Source of the DNA: Herbaspirillum sp. meg3
GTDB taxonomy: Bacteria; Pseudomonadota; Gammaproteobacteria; Burkholderiales; Burkholderiaceae_D
NCBI RefSeq assembly: GCF_002257565.1
Contig: NZ_CP022736.1
Location: 1,240,001 to 1,304,000, forward strand
Length of the DNA: 64,000 nt
Direction of reading: 5' to 3'
The position numbers and the translations under genes were made by a program. A model generated the notes under the pieces. It searched no databases, had not been told where the DNA came from, and saw only the letters and a program-made list of their open reading frames with translations. The stretch's first letter is position 1, and each line of letters begins with the position of its first letter. This document shows, piece after piece, positions 1 to 8,935 of this stretch.

Positions 1-609
1 GGACAAGTTCTTCGGACTCAGCGTCTGCGCTTTGTCGGACATTTTCTTGAGCGGTTGCAAGCCGGCGCGCGCAATCCAGTAACCGAACAGGATCACCAGA
101 AAAACGCCGATCAGCGACAAGCCGATCATCGCCGCGACGAAGGTGCGCAGCGTTTCAAAATAGGGCTCGGTATCGACACCCACGGTCAGGCGAATGGCGG
201 GGCGGTCGAGATAAGCAGGCAAAATCTTGGTCAGCGTATGCAGCGGAAATTCTTTGCCTTTGATGCGCAGCCTGCCGATATTCTTGGGGTCGTAGTCGAA
301 CTCATGCAACTCGGCCAGATCCTTGCCGTAGCTGAAGCGCGGGTCGTCGCTGAATACCCAGAAGCGCACCTTGCCGTCGGCCGGCGTCAGCGTGTCGAGC
401 TTGGCCTGCACGCGCGCCCAGCGGTCGACCGTCCCGATGCGCGAGACCATGTATTCGATATCGTTGAAAGTTGTCACCAGGCCATCGCGCTCATGGCGCA
501 GCAGCTCGTTCTTGACCACGGCATACAGCACGCCGCCGATCAGCGAAAAAATGATCAGCGCCGAAGCAGCAAACATCATCACCAGGCGCGTGATAATGGA
601 ATGCTTCAT
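1..609 (-). CDS. Sensor histidine kinase, heavy-metal (CusS) type, N-terminal part
   Basis: Only the first 203 residues lie in the window; the kinase core is beyond position 1. The start is MKHSIITRLVMMF, followed by a membrane segment at about residues 8-32, a periplasmic sensor region of about 125 residues, a second membrane segment at about 157-180 and the beginning of a HAMP linker (RAGLQPLKKMSDKA). This is the plan of CusS/IrlS-like metal-sensing kinases. The ATG overlaps the stop of the response regulator gene by 4 bases (ATGA), so the two are translationally coupled and surely partners. The ligand cannot be read from the sequence. Confidence 0.88.
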   Translation of the reverse strand, partial: MKHSIITRLVMMFAASALIIFSLIGGVLYAVVKNELLRHERDGLVTTFNDIEYMVSRIGTVDRWARVQAKLDTLTPADGKVRFWVFSDDPRFSYGKDLAELHEFDYDPKNIGRLRIKGKEFPLHTLTKILPAYLDRPAIRLTVGVDTEPYFETLRTFVAAMIGLSLIGVFLVILFGYWIARAGLQPLKKMSDKAQTLSPKNLS

Positions 610-1328
610 CCGTCTTCCTCTTCGTCATTCGCTTCATGGGCATCATGCGTCGGCACCGCAGCGCGCGGCTCCAGCACATAGCCCATGCCGCGTATCGTAT
701 GCAGCAGCTTCTGCCCGAACGGTGCGTCGATCTTGGCGCGCAGGCGTTTGATCGCGACTTCCACCACGTTGGTGTTGCTGTCGAAATTCATGTCCCACAC
801 CAGTTCTGCAATCGCCGTCTTGGACAGGATCTCGCCCTGACGGCGCGCCATGATCGCCAGCAGCGCAAACTCCTTGGCGGTCAGGTCAATGCGGACATTG
901 TTACGGAATGCTTTGCGGCTCAGCAGATCGATCTGCAGGTCGCCGATGCGCAGCTGCGCCGGTTCCTGCGAACGGCCACGCCGCGTCAGCGCCTGCAGGC
1001 GCGCCAGCAGCTCGAGGAAAGAGAAGGGTTTGATCAGGTAATCATCAGCGCCATCGTGCAAGCCCTTGATCCGGTCTTCCACGCGGTCGCGCGCCGTCAG
1101 CATGATCACCGGCGTCTGCTTGATGGTACGCAGCGAGCGCAGCACCGAGAAACCGTCCAGGCCGGGCAGCATGACATCCAGCACGATCACGTCGTAATCG
1201 TGCTGGATCGCCAGATGCTGGCCATCGATGCCGTTGGCGGCCAGGTCCACGGTGCATCCCTGCTCGGTCAGACCTTTGCAGAGGTACTCCGCCATCTTGT
1301 GCTCGTCTTCGACAATCAGAACTTTCAT
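606..1328 (-). CDS. OmpR-family response regulator of the efflux operon
   Basis: 240 residues, the usual OmpR/CusR length. The receiver domain has the acidic pocket (E7, D8), phospho-acceptor D51 in VIVLDVMLPG, T78 and K100 (DDYLIKPF). A winged-helix DNA-binding domain follows from about residue 125 and contains the typical LTAKEFALL and RGMGYVL motifs. A longer in-frame start exists 30 bases upstream, but the chosen ATG has AGGAGCAGGA directly before it. The gene lies 37 bases after the RND pump and overlaps the kinase by 4 bases. It probably activates the efflux operon from the box at 7379-7405. Confidence 0.93.
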   Translation of the reverse strand: MKVLIVEDEHKMAEYLCKGLTEQGCTVDLAANGIDGQHLAIQHDYDVIVLDVMLPGLDGFSVLRSLRTIKQTPVIMLTARDRVEDRIKGLHDGADDYLIKPFSFLELLARLQALTRRGRSQEPAQLRIGDLQIDLLSRKAFRNNVRIDLTAKEFALLAIMARRQGEILSKTAIAELVWDMNFDSNTNVVEVAIKRLRAKIDAPFGQKLLHTIRGMGYVLEPRAAVPTHDAHEANDEEEDG

Positions 1329-1365
1329 TCCTGCTCCTGGTACCGCGTTCATAGGCATGTGACTA

Positions 1366-4300
1366 TTAGTGCGATTCTATTACAGGTGTGGCGCCTTTCT
1401 TGGCTGCCTTGCGTGCTGCACGTGCTTCTTTTTTGTTCATGTACCAGTAATGCGCGCGATCCAGATACAGATAGATCACCGGCGTCGTGAACAGCGTCAG
1501 CGCCTGCGACAGCACCAGACCGCCCACCATCGCATAACCCAGCGGACGGCGCAGTTCGGAGCCGGCGCCATGACCCAGCATCAGCGGCAAGCCCGACAGC
1601 AATGCGCACATGGTGGTCATCATGATCGGACGGAAGCGCAGCAAGCAAGCCTGATAGATCGCTTCTTCCGGTTTCATGCCATGTTGACGTTCGGCGGTCA
1701 GGGCGAAGTCGATCATCATGATGCCGTTCTTCTTGACGATACCGATCAGCAAGATGATGCCGATGAGCGCAATCACGCTGAGGTCGTAGCCGCCCGCCAT
1801 CAGAATCAGCAGCGCGCCCACGCCGGCCGACGGCAGCGTCGACAAGATCGTGAGCGGATGGATGTAGCTCTCATACAGCAGACCCAGCACGATATACACT
1901 GCAATCAGCGCTGCCGCGATCAGGTAGGGCTGCGAAGCCAGCGATTCGCCGAACGCTTTGGCCGTACCCTGGAAGGCGCCGGTCAACGTCGTCGGCACGC
2001 CCATTTCAGCCTGTGCCTGGTTGATGGCATCCACCGCTTCACCCAGCGCAACACCAGACGCCAGGTTGAAGGAGATCGTCACCGCCGGGAACTGGCTCTG
2101 GTGGCTGATGGACAGATAGGCGGTCTTGGTCGTATCAACCTTGATGAAGGTCGACAGCGGCACTTGCTGGCCGGTGATCGGGGAGGTCAGGTACAGCTTG
2201 TTGAACAACGCCGGGTCCTTCTGCAGTTCAGGCGTGACTTCCAGCACTACGTGGTAGCTGTTGATCTGGGTGAAGTATTGCGCTACCTGGCGTTGGCCGA
2301 TCGCATCGTAGATCGTCGCATCGATCAGCGACGGCGAGATGCCGAAGCTGGAAGCGCGCGCACGGTCGATGGTAATGGTCGCTGTCGCCGCGTTGTTCTG
2401 CTGGTCGGATGCAACGTCGGTCAACTGCTTCATCTTGCGAAGGCGGTCAACGACCTTCGGCGCCCAGGTATTGAGTTCATCGAGATTGGAGTCGGTCAGC
2501 GTGTACTGATATTGCGTACGTGCCAGACGCCCGCCGACGTTGATGTCCTGGCTGGCCTGCATGAACAGGTTCACACCCTGGATCTTGGCTACTTGCGGAC
2601 GCAGGCGCGTGATGATTTCGCTGGCGTCGGCGGTACGGCCTTCATCCTTCGGTTTCAATGCGATGAAGAAGTTACCGGTATTGAAGGTTGTCGAACCGGC
2701 GCTCATTGCAAAACCGGTCACGTCAGGATCCTTGCGTACGACTTCAGCTACCTGCAGCAGGCGGCGTTGCATGGCCTGCGAAGAAATATCCTGGGCCGAT
2801 TCGGCAAAGCCGACGATCACGCCATTATCTTGTTGCGGGAAGAAACCTTTAGGAATGATCACGAACAAGAAGGCCGTGAACGCCACGGTACCGATAAAGG
2901 TCAGCAGCGTAATGAACTGATGGCGCATCACGACATCCAGACCGCGCTTATAGCCATTCAGCAGAATGTCGAAGAAACGTTCGAACAGCTGATACATCTT
3001 GCCGTGTTTCTCGGCGTGGCTGTTCTTGAGGAAGCGCGAGCACAGCATTGGTGTCAGCGTCAGCGAGATGATCACCGAGACGCCGATGGTCAGCGTCACG
3101 GTCACTGCGAATTCGCGGAACAGGCGGCCGACGATGCCGCCCATCAGCAGCAGCGGGATGAACACCGCCACCAGCGACACCGAGATGGAGATAATGGTGA
3201 AGCCGATTTCGCTGGAGCCCTTGAGCGCCGCTTCCATCGGCGACATGCCTTCTTCGACGTAACGGTAAATGTTTTCCAGCATCACGATCGCATCATCGAC
3301 CACGAAGCCGACTGCAATCGTCAGCGCCATCAGCGACAAATTGTCGAGACTGTAGCCCACCAGATACATCACGCCCGCCGTGCCCATCAGCGCCAGCGGC
3401 ACGGTGATGCTCGGGATCAGCGTTGCCGCCACGTTGCGCAGGAACACGAAGATCACCATCACCACCAGCGCGATGGTCAGGATCAGGGTGAACTCAACGT
3501 CTTGCACCGAAGCGCGGATGGTCTGGGTACGGTCGATCAGCGTGTTGATGTGCACGCTGGCGGGAATCGCGGCACGCAGACGCGGCATCGTTGCCTTGAT
3601 GCGTTCCACGGTTTCGATCACGTTGGCGCCAGGTTGCTTGGTGATCGCCAGCACGATCGAGCGACCGTTGGTGAGCGTGCTATCGGGAGCTGCTGCCGCG
3701 CCGGCAAAAGCCCATGCTGCGATCTTGTTGTTCTCGGGGCCGTCGACTGCAGTACCGATATCGCGTACACGGATCGGTGCCCCGTTCTTGTAGGCCAGCA
3801 CCATGTCGTTCCACGGTTCGGCACTCAGCAACTGGTCGTTGGTATAGACGGTGAAGCTTTGATGCGTGCCGTCGACCGTTCCCTTAGGCTGGTTGACGGT
3901 CGTCGTGGCGATGACGCCGCGTACGTCTTCCAGGCTGAGTCCCATCGTCGTCAGCTTGGCAGGATCGACCTGAATGCGCACCGCCGGTTTTTGCTGACCG
4001 TTGACGCTGACCAGACCCACGCCGGAAATCTGCGATATCTGCTGCGCCAGAATATTGTCGGCGTAGTCATTGACCTGCGTCAGCGGCAAGGCGTCCGACT
4101 GTACCGACATGATCATGATCGGCGAATCTGCCGGATTGACCTTGCGGAAGGTCGGCGGGTTGGGGAGGTTGGACGGCAACTGGCCGGTTGACGCATTGAT
4201 CGCCGCCTGCACGTCCAGCGCAGCGGCATCGATGTTGCGGTTGAGGTCAAATTGCAGGGTGATCTGGGTGCTGCCCAGGGCACTCTGCGAAGTCATCTGC

Positions 4301-4533
4301 GTCAGACCAGCAATGAGCGAGAACTGGCGTTCCAGCGGCTGCGCCACGTTGGACGCCATGGTTTCCGGACTGCCGCCGGGCAAGCTGGCGGACACCTGGA
4401 TGGTAGGGAAGTCGACCTGCGGCAACGGCGCCACCGGCAGCAATGGCCAGACGGCGATACCGACCAGCAGGATAGCGATCGCGAGCAGCGTGGTGCCGAT
4501 CGGACGCTTGATGAAAGTAGCGGAAACACTCAC
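1366..4533 (-). CDS. RND-family multidrug efflux permease (MdtB/MdtC-like)
   Basis: 1055 residues, full length for the HAE-1 RND family. This inner-membrane proton antiporter forms the pump of a tripartite efflux system. It begins with the family's N-terminal helix (FIKRPIGTTLLAIAILLVG), has the porter-domain PGGSPETMASNVAQPLE motif, and the essential proton-relay aspartates D413/D414 in VGFVVDDAIVMLENIYR. There is only one pump gene, unlike the E. coli mdtBC pair. The start overlaps the adaptor stop by 4 bases. Homology favours drugs, bile salts or similar amphiphiles over metal ions, although the two-component partner is of the metal-sensing type. Confidence 0.95.
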   Translation of the reverse strand: MSVSATFIKRPIGTTLLAIAILLVGIAVWPLLPVAPLPQVDFPTIQVSASLPGGSPETMASNVAQPLERQFSLIAGLTQMTSQSALGSTQITLQFDLNRNIDAAALDVQAAINASTGQLPSNLPNPPTFRKVNPADSPIMIMSVQSDALPLTQVNDYADNILAQQISQISGVGLVSVNGQQKPAVRIQVDPAKLTTMGLSLEDVRGVIATTTVNQPKGTVDGTHQSFTVYTNDQLLSAEPWNDMVLAYKNGAPIRVRDIGTAVDGPENNKIAAWAFAGAAAAPDSTLTNGRSIVLAITKQPGANVIETVERIKATMPRLRAAIPASVHINTLIDRTQTIRASVQDVEFTLILTIALVVMVIFVFLRNVAATLIPSITVPLALMGTAGVMYLVGYSLDNLSLMALTIAVGFVVDDAIVMLENIYRYVEEGMSPMEAALKGSSEIGFTIISISVSLVAVFIPLLLMGGIVGRLFREFAVTVTLTIGVSVIISLTLTPMLCSRFLKNSHAEKHGKMYQLFERFFDILLNGYKRGLDVVMRHQFITLLTFIGTVAFTAFLFVIIPKGFFPQQDNGVIVGFAESAQDISSQAMQRRLLQVAEVVRKDPDVTGFAMSAGSTTFNTGNFFIALKPKDEGRTADASEIITRLRPQVAKIQGVNLFMQASQDINVGGRLARTQYQYTLTDSNLDELNTWAPKVVDRLRKMKQLTDVASDQQNNAATATITIDRARASSFGISPSLIDATIYDAIGQRQVAQYFTQINSYHVVLEVTPELQKDPALFNKLYLTSPITGQQVPLSTFIKVDTTKTAYLSISHQSQFPAVTISFNLASGVALGEAVDAINQAQAEMGVPTTLTGAFQGTAKAFGESLASQPYLIAAALIAVYIVLGLLYESYIHPLTILSTLPSAGVGALLILMAGGYDLSVIALIGIILLIGIVKKNGIMMIDFALTAERQHGMKPEEAIYQACLLRFRPIMMTTMCALLSGLPLMLGHGAGSELRRPLGYAMVGGLVLSQALTLFTTPVIYLYLDRAHYWYMNKKEARAARKAAKKGATPVIESH

Positions 4534-5714
4534 TTTGCGGATCCTTTCGCAGCAGCGGCGTTGGTTTTGCCTTCGACGATGCGGCTACCCGGCTTCAGCT
4601 TGTACTGGCCGTCAAGCACCACGCGTTGTCCCGACTCCACACCCTTGGTGATGACGGCGATGCCATCCTGAATACGTGCCACGACAACCGGTTGGATCGC
4701 CGCAGTTTCATCGGCCTTGATGATGTAGACGTAAGTGCCTTCCTGATTACGCTGGATGGCGGCGGCCGGCAGCGTCAGCGCCGTGCCGTGGTCATCCATC
4801 TGCAGGTTGACGTTGACGTACTGACCCGGCCACAGCGTGTGCTGTGGATTGGTGAAACGTGCTTTCAACTGCACCGTACCGCTGGTGGTGTCGATCTGGT
4901 TATTCAGCAAAATCAGGTTGCCGGTACCCAGTGGATCCTTGTTGTTGGTGCGTGCGTACGCTGTCACCTTGAGGGACTTGTGATTGGTCAGCTGGGCGCG
5001 GTTGATGGCCGGCACCGCATCTTCCGGCAGGGTGAACTGCACGGTAATCGGATCAATCTGGTTGATTACCACCAGGCCGTTGACATCGGCGGCATGGACG
5101 ATATTGCCGGCATCCACCAGACGCGCGCCGACGCGGCCGCTGATCGGTGCATTGATGGTGGTGTAGCTGAGCTGCACCTTGGCATAGTTGATCTGCGCTT
5201 CGTCAGTCTTGACGGCGGCTTCCAGTTGCGCGACCAGCGCTTTTTGCGTATCGAGCTGTTGTTGCGTGGCGGCGTCTTGCTGACGCAGCGTGGTGTAGCG
5301 TTGCAAGTCGATTTTGGCGTTGGTCAGTTGCGCCTGATCCTTGGCTTGCTGCGCCTGCACTTGCGCCAACTGGGCTTGCAATGCGCGCGGGTCGATCTGC
5401 GCCAGCAACTGGCCGGCCTTGACGTCCTGGCCTTCGGTGAACGCAACCTTGTCGAGCTGGCCATCGATGCGCGCCTTGACGGTGACGCTGGCATTGGCGG
5501 TGACGGTGCCGACACCGGCGAGGTACAGCGGCACATCGCGCTCCTCCGCTCTTGTGGTGGTCACGGAAATCGCCGGGCCTTGCTGCGCCTGCGGATTGGG
5601 CGCAGCGACGGCATCAGTGCGATGCATCAGGGCCCAGGAACCACCGCCAACGAGAACGACAACCGCAGCGGAAATCAACAGAGTGGAACGTTTTTGAATG
5701 AATGAAGTAGTCAT
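4530..5714 (-). CDS. Periplasmic adaptor (membrane-fusion) subunit of RND efflux
   Basis: 394 residues. An N-terminal membrane anchor (about residues 11-30) is followed by a split lipoyl domain (VKARIDGQLDKVAFTEGQDV), an alpha-helical hairpin very rich in Gln and Ala (about 105-165), and beta-barrel and membrane-proximal domains. This is the MdtA/AcrA plan. The protein links the inner-membrane pump to the outer-membrane channel. It is the second gene of the operon, 25 bases after the outer-membrane factor, and its stop overlaps the pump start. No lipobox is seen, so the anchor is a transmembrane helix. Confidence 0.94.
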   Translation of the reverse strand: MTTSFIQKRSTLLISAAVVVLVGGGSWALMHRTDAVAAPNPQAQQGPAISVTTTRAEERDVPLYLAGVGTVTANASVTVKARIDGQLDKVAFTEGQDVKAGQLLAQIDPRALQAQLAQVQAQQAKDQAQLTNAKIDLQRYTTLRQQDAATQQQLDTQKALVAQLEAAVKTDEAQINYAKVQLSYTTINAPISGRVGARLVDAGNIVHAADVNGLVVINQIDPITVQFTLPEDAVPAINRAQLTNHKSLKVTAYARTNNKDPLGTGNLILLNNQIDTTSGTVQLKARFTNPQHTLWPGQYVNVNLQMDDHGTALTLPAAAIQRNQEGTYVYIIKADETAAIQPVVVARIQDGIAVITKGVESGQRVVLDGQYKLKPGSRIVEGKTNAAAAKGSAK

Positions 5715-5739
5715 ACTTTAACTCGCAAGATTGTTTTTC

Positions 5740-7239
5740 TTAGTTGGCGGTAGCAGCAGGTGTGCTTGCTGTCGCTGCCTGATTGATTTCACCGAAGCGC
5801 CAGCCGCCGCCGACCGCTTTGATCAGCGCCACGCTGGCAACCAGCTGGCGGCCGAGCAAGGTCACGGCGGTGCGTTGATTGGTCAGCGATGCGGCTTGTG
5901 TCGTGACCACCGACAGATACGTCGTGGTGCCGGCCTGATACTGGCTCAGCGCCAGCCGTTCAGACAGCTGCGCCGCCTTGACTGCCTGATCCTGGACCTG
6001 GCTTTCCTGATCCAGCACGCGCAATGTCGAGAGGTTGTCTTCCACTTCTTGCAAGCCGCCAAGGACGGTTTGCTTGTATGTCGCCACCGCAGCGTCGAAG
6101 GCGGCAGTCGCCTGATCGTTGCGGGCGCTGCGAGCGCCGCCGTCGAACAGGGTGGCTGCCAGCGTAGCGCCCAGCGACCAGACCCGGCTTGGTGTATCGA
6201 ACAACTGGGAGAAGGCGATCGCGCTGTAACCGCCGGTTGCATTCAACGTCAGCGTTGGGAAATAAGCGGCGCGCGCGACCCCGATGTTGGCATTGGCGGC
6301 CGCCGCCAGACGTTCGGCGTTGGCGATGTCGGGACGGCGTTCCAGCAGATCCGACGGCAAGCCGGTCGGTGTTGGTGGCATGCTCGCCTGCAACGCGGCA
6401 CCGTCGGTGGTGACCGGCGCCAGTGTGAAGACTGCCGGTGCTTTGCCGACAAGGATGGCGATGGCATGTTCCAACTGGTTGCGCGTGGCGTCGAGATCGA
6501 TCAGCTGTGCCTGTGCCGAGCGCAATTGTGTTTCCGCCTGCGCGACGTCGGAGCGCAAGGCCACGCCGGCTTCATATTGATGCTGCGTCAGTTGAAACGA
6601 CCGGGTGTAGGCGGCGACGGTGCGTGCATACAGATCCTTTTGCAGATCGGTCACGCGCAGTTGCAGGTAATCCTGTGCCAGCGTTGCCTGGATACTCAGG
6701 CGTGCCGCCGCGAGGCTGGCTGCGCTGGCTTCGCTGGTGGCGTCGCCGGCTTCCACCGAGCGCCGCACACGGCCCCAGACGTCAGCCTCCCATGAGGCAT
6801 TCAGACCGACGGAATAGGTATCTGTCAACCGGCTGCCTGCTGTGGCGCTGTTGGTTCGCGCGCGGTTGGCGCCACCGGATGCGCCGACGGTCGGCCACAA
6901 GCTGGCACGCGCAATGGCGGCGGTAGCCTGCGCCTGGCGATATTGCGCTTCGGAGAAGCGGATATTCTGATTGGCTTTATTGGCCTGATCGATCAGGTCG
7001 TTCAGCACCGGATCCTTATAGGCTTCCCACCAGCGGTGATTGCTGTCGATCTGTCCCGGCTCGGCGATCTTCCACGGGCCTTGTTCTTTATAGGCAGTGG
7101 GCAAATCCATCTGCGGGCGAGCGTAGTCAGGGCCGACCGCACAACCGCCGAGCAAGACTGCTGCGGCCAGAGTGATTGCGGACAAAGCTGAGGCTGGCTT
7201 GAATGCGTGTTGGGGTGGCGATTTGGCGGTCGCTGTCAT
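5740..7239 (-). CDS. NodT/OprM-family outer-membrane efflux lipoprotein
   Basis: About 499 residues. A signal peptide ends in a lipobox (AAAVLLGGC) followed by AVGPDYARP, the hallmark opening of NodT-type outer-membrane factors. Two repeated coiled-coil/beta-strand halves follow. The protein should form the trimeric exit duct of the efflux system. I chose the ATG at 7239 because GGAA lies 7 bases upstream; an in-frame ATG at 7257 has no clear ribosome site. First gene of the operon, with a probable regulator box and TTGACA -35 element about 130-165 bases upstream. Confidence 0.93.
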   Translation of the reverse strand: MTATAKSPPQHAFKPASALSAITLAAAVLLGGCAVGPDYARPQMDLPTAYKEQGPWKIAEPGQIDSNHRWWEAYKDPVLNDLIDQANKANQNIRFSEAQYRQAQATAAIARASLWPTVGASGGANRARTNSATAGSRLTDTYSVGLNASWEADVWGRVRRSVEAGDATSEASAASLAAARLSIQATLAQDYLQLRVTDLQKDLYARTVAAYTRSFQLTQHQYEAGVALRSDVAQAETQLRSAQAQLIDLDATRNQLEHAIAILVGKAPAVFTLAPVTTDGAALQASMPPTPTGLPSDLLERRPDIANAERLAAAANANIGVARAAYFPTLTLNATGGYSAIAFSQLFDTPSRVWSLGATLAATLFDGGARSARNDQATAAFDAAVATYKQTVLGGLQEVEDNLSTLRVLDQESQVQDQAVKAAQLSERLALSQYQAGTTTYLSVVTTQAASLTNQRTAVTLLGRQLVASVALIKAVGGGWRFGEINQAATASTPAATAN

Positions 7240-7365
7240 TGGTAGATTCCGAAACATGGTTGAGCGTGCATTTGGCTGGACGACATGGGATCAAAGGGAA
7301 CTGCCGGTGGGCGTCGGACAGGTTAACTGGCGACGCCTTTCTACAGCATTACTGTACGAGGGGGC

Positions 7366-7405
7366 TGTCAACTGGAGGCTGACGGAAATATGACATTTCT
7401 GTCAG
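7366..7405 (-). promoter_or_regulatory. Probable response-regulator box and -35 element of the efflux operon
   Basis: CTGACGGAAA (7379-7388) and TTTCTGTCAG (7396-7405) form an inverted repeat matching at 9 of 10 positions, with the core TGACA-N4-TGTCA at 7391-7404. On the minus strand a perfect -35 hexamer TTGACA (7371-7366) follows 7 bases later. An activator box abutting -35 is the usual arrangement for OmpR-family regulators, and CusR/CopR-type boxes have similar TGACA half-sites. A clear -10 is not obvious; TACAG-N5-CTGTA at 7342-7356 lies in its place. Assignment to the regulator at 606-1328 is inferred. Confidence 0.6.
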
Positions 7406-7479
7406 TTTCGGGATGATGGGTATGTTGGAGGTTGAGTTTCTTTTTGGCATTGTTTTTCTTTGATAGCTTGGAGGGGTGT

Positions 7480-7526
7480 TTTCTTCGGACGTGCCGGGCT
7501 ACCCCCGGCACGGTCGTCCGAAGAAA
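7480..7526. repeat. Long bulged hairpin between the efflux operon and the LacI gene
   Basis: TTCTTCGGAC-GTGCCGGG (7481-7498) pairs perfectly with CCCGGCAC and GTCCGAAGAA (7504-7511, 7516-7525), with a 5-base loop and a 4-base GGTC bulge in the right arm. It lies 70-115 bases after the LacI stop and could end that transcript, but no T-tract follows on the minus strand; the flanks are A/G-rich. A dispersed intergenic repeat is the other possibility. The rest of 7258-7594 holds the efflux promoter and no gene. Confidence 0.6.
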
Positions 7527-7594
7527 GAAAAGAGAAAGCTACCTAAGAAGTCAGGTCGGAACTAAACACCCTTCACCCCACCGCCACAATCCCC

Positions 7595-8665
7595 CTAAGG
7601 CAAGTTTTCCCGCAAGATAACGCTGATCCGCACCGCCTCCACCCCGGCAAGTGCCTCACGCCGCTCCCGCAAATTCCCAAATATCCGTACGCAGTTGAGA
7701 ATCATGTTCTGCGGATGCTGCGTCAAAATCGCATCCATGGTGCCGTCGATCAGCAGCCCGCGCGTATCGGGCGTCAGTCCGTGCCCGATGAAGACAGTTT
7801 TCTGCTCGCGCCCGCTTTCCTTGAGTGCCCGCCCGACACCATCGGAAGCGCCGCCGATGTTATACATGCCGGCCAGGTCGGGATGCTGTTCCAGCAGGGT
7901 GCGTGCCTGCTTGTAGTTGGTGTCGGCGTCGTCATGGCCTTCGCGCAGGCCAACCACTTGCAGGTGAGGGAACATCTCTTCCAGCACGTGCAAGAAACCC
8001 ATCTCCCGTTCTTCATGGCCGCGATAGCTGAGACTGCCGGCGATCATCGCAATCTTCATCGGCGTTTTAGGATTACCGAGAAATCGCCCCAGCAAATAAC
8101 CGGCAGTCCGTCCCGCAGCGCGGTTGTCCATGCCGACATAGGCCGCCCGGCGCGAGTTGGACAAGTCCGAGATCAGCGTGACCACATGAATGCCTTCGGC
8201 GACCAGCGTATTGACCGCTTCGCGCACCAGCGGATGTTCCAGCGCCATGAAGGCGACGCCGTCGGCCTGGCGGCCGTAGTGCAGCAGGCGCTTGGCCAGC
8301 ACGCTGGGATTGAAGCCTTCGATGTGATGGCATTTGCACTTCACATTGAATGGCGCCAGTTGGTCTTCGGCGAAGGCGATGTAGTCGCCCAGCATCTGCA
8401 TGAAGCGATTGCTCTGTGGCGGCAGCAAAAACACCAGCCGCATCGGCCGCGGCTGCATCGCCTTGTAGAGATCGGCTTCGGGAAGATAGTCCAGCGCGGC
8501 GGCGGCCTTCAGCACTTTTTGCATGGTCGCGGCGCGTACGCCGGGACGCTGGTTCAGCACGCGGTCGACCGTGGCGGTGGAGACGCCGGCGGTACGCGCG
8601 ATGTCGGCGACACGGGCGCGGCCGGTGGCGGCAGAATAGGTGGGATCAAAGGGCGTCGGCATCAT
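7595..8665 (-). CDS. LacI-family transcriptional regulator
   Basis: 356 residues. The N-terminal lac-type helix-turn-helix (VADIARTAGVSTATVDRVLNQRPGVRAATM, residues about 18-48) has the hinge helix region after it and a periplasmic-binding-protein-like sensor domain from about residue 75. It is divergent from the TRAP/RuBisCO-like operon, 270 bases away, and is its natural candidate regulator. An effector would be a sugar acid or a pathway intermediate. A second ATG directly after the first makes the start ambiguous by one codon. Confidence 0.92.
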   Translation of the reverse strand: MMPTPFDPTYSAATGRARVADIARTAGVSTATVDRVLNQRPGVRAATMQKVLKAAAALDYLPEADLYKAMQPRPMRLVFLLPPQSNRFMQMLGDYIAFAEDQLAPFNVKCKCHHIEGFNPSVLAKRLLHYGRQADGVAFMALEHPLVREAVNTLVAEGIHVVTLISDLSNSRRAAYVGMDNRAAGRTAGYLLGRFLGNPKTPMKIAMIAGSLSYRGHEEREMGFLHVLEEMFPHLQVVGLREGHDDADTNYKQARTLLEQHPDLAGMYNIGGASDGVGRALKESGREQKTVFIGHGLTPDTRGLLIDGTMDAILTQHPQNMILNCVRIFGNLRERREALAGVEAVRISVILRENLP

Positions 8666-8718
8666 GCTGCTCAGTTCATCGAATTAAAAATTACATCAAA
8701 AACCATCATTAATCTGCT

Positions 8719-8748
8719 TTGACTGTTGCAGCTATAGAGGAATATTCT
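8719..8748 (+). promoter_or_regulatory. Candidate sigma70 promoter of the TRAP/RuBisCO-like operon
   Basis: TTGACT (8719-8724), an 18-base spacer and TATTCT (8743-8748). The -10 overlaps GAATATTC (8740-8747), an 8-bp palindrome flanked by near-symmetric AGAG/TCT and TGCA on both sides, a plausible operator for the LacI protein. ACATCAAAAA also occurs twice (from 8693 and from 8780). This start would leave an untranslated leader of about 180 bases before the binding protein. Confidence 0.45.
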
Positions 8749-8935
8749 CTGCATCAAGCAATCAGGTTAAATCAAATAACATCAAAAATATAGAGGGAGA
8801 CAGCCTCGCTTTCCAGGGCGCCGACGATGCCAATGATGTCGTCGGTGCGTGGGGCGGTGACACCGGCGTCGTCTTCCTCCGTCGAGATTCAACATAGATT
8901 CAAGACAGATCAATAACAATCCAGGAGATACCGCC

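Noticed and set aside
1369..4191. Very long open frame (940 codons) antisense to the RND pump
   Set aside because: It is a GC-bias shadow: residues are rich in Arg, His and Gln without any domain, and the other strand encodes a clear full-length pump.
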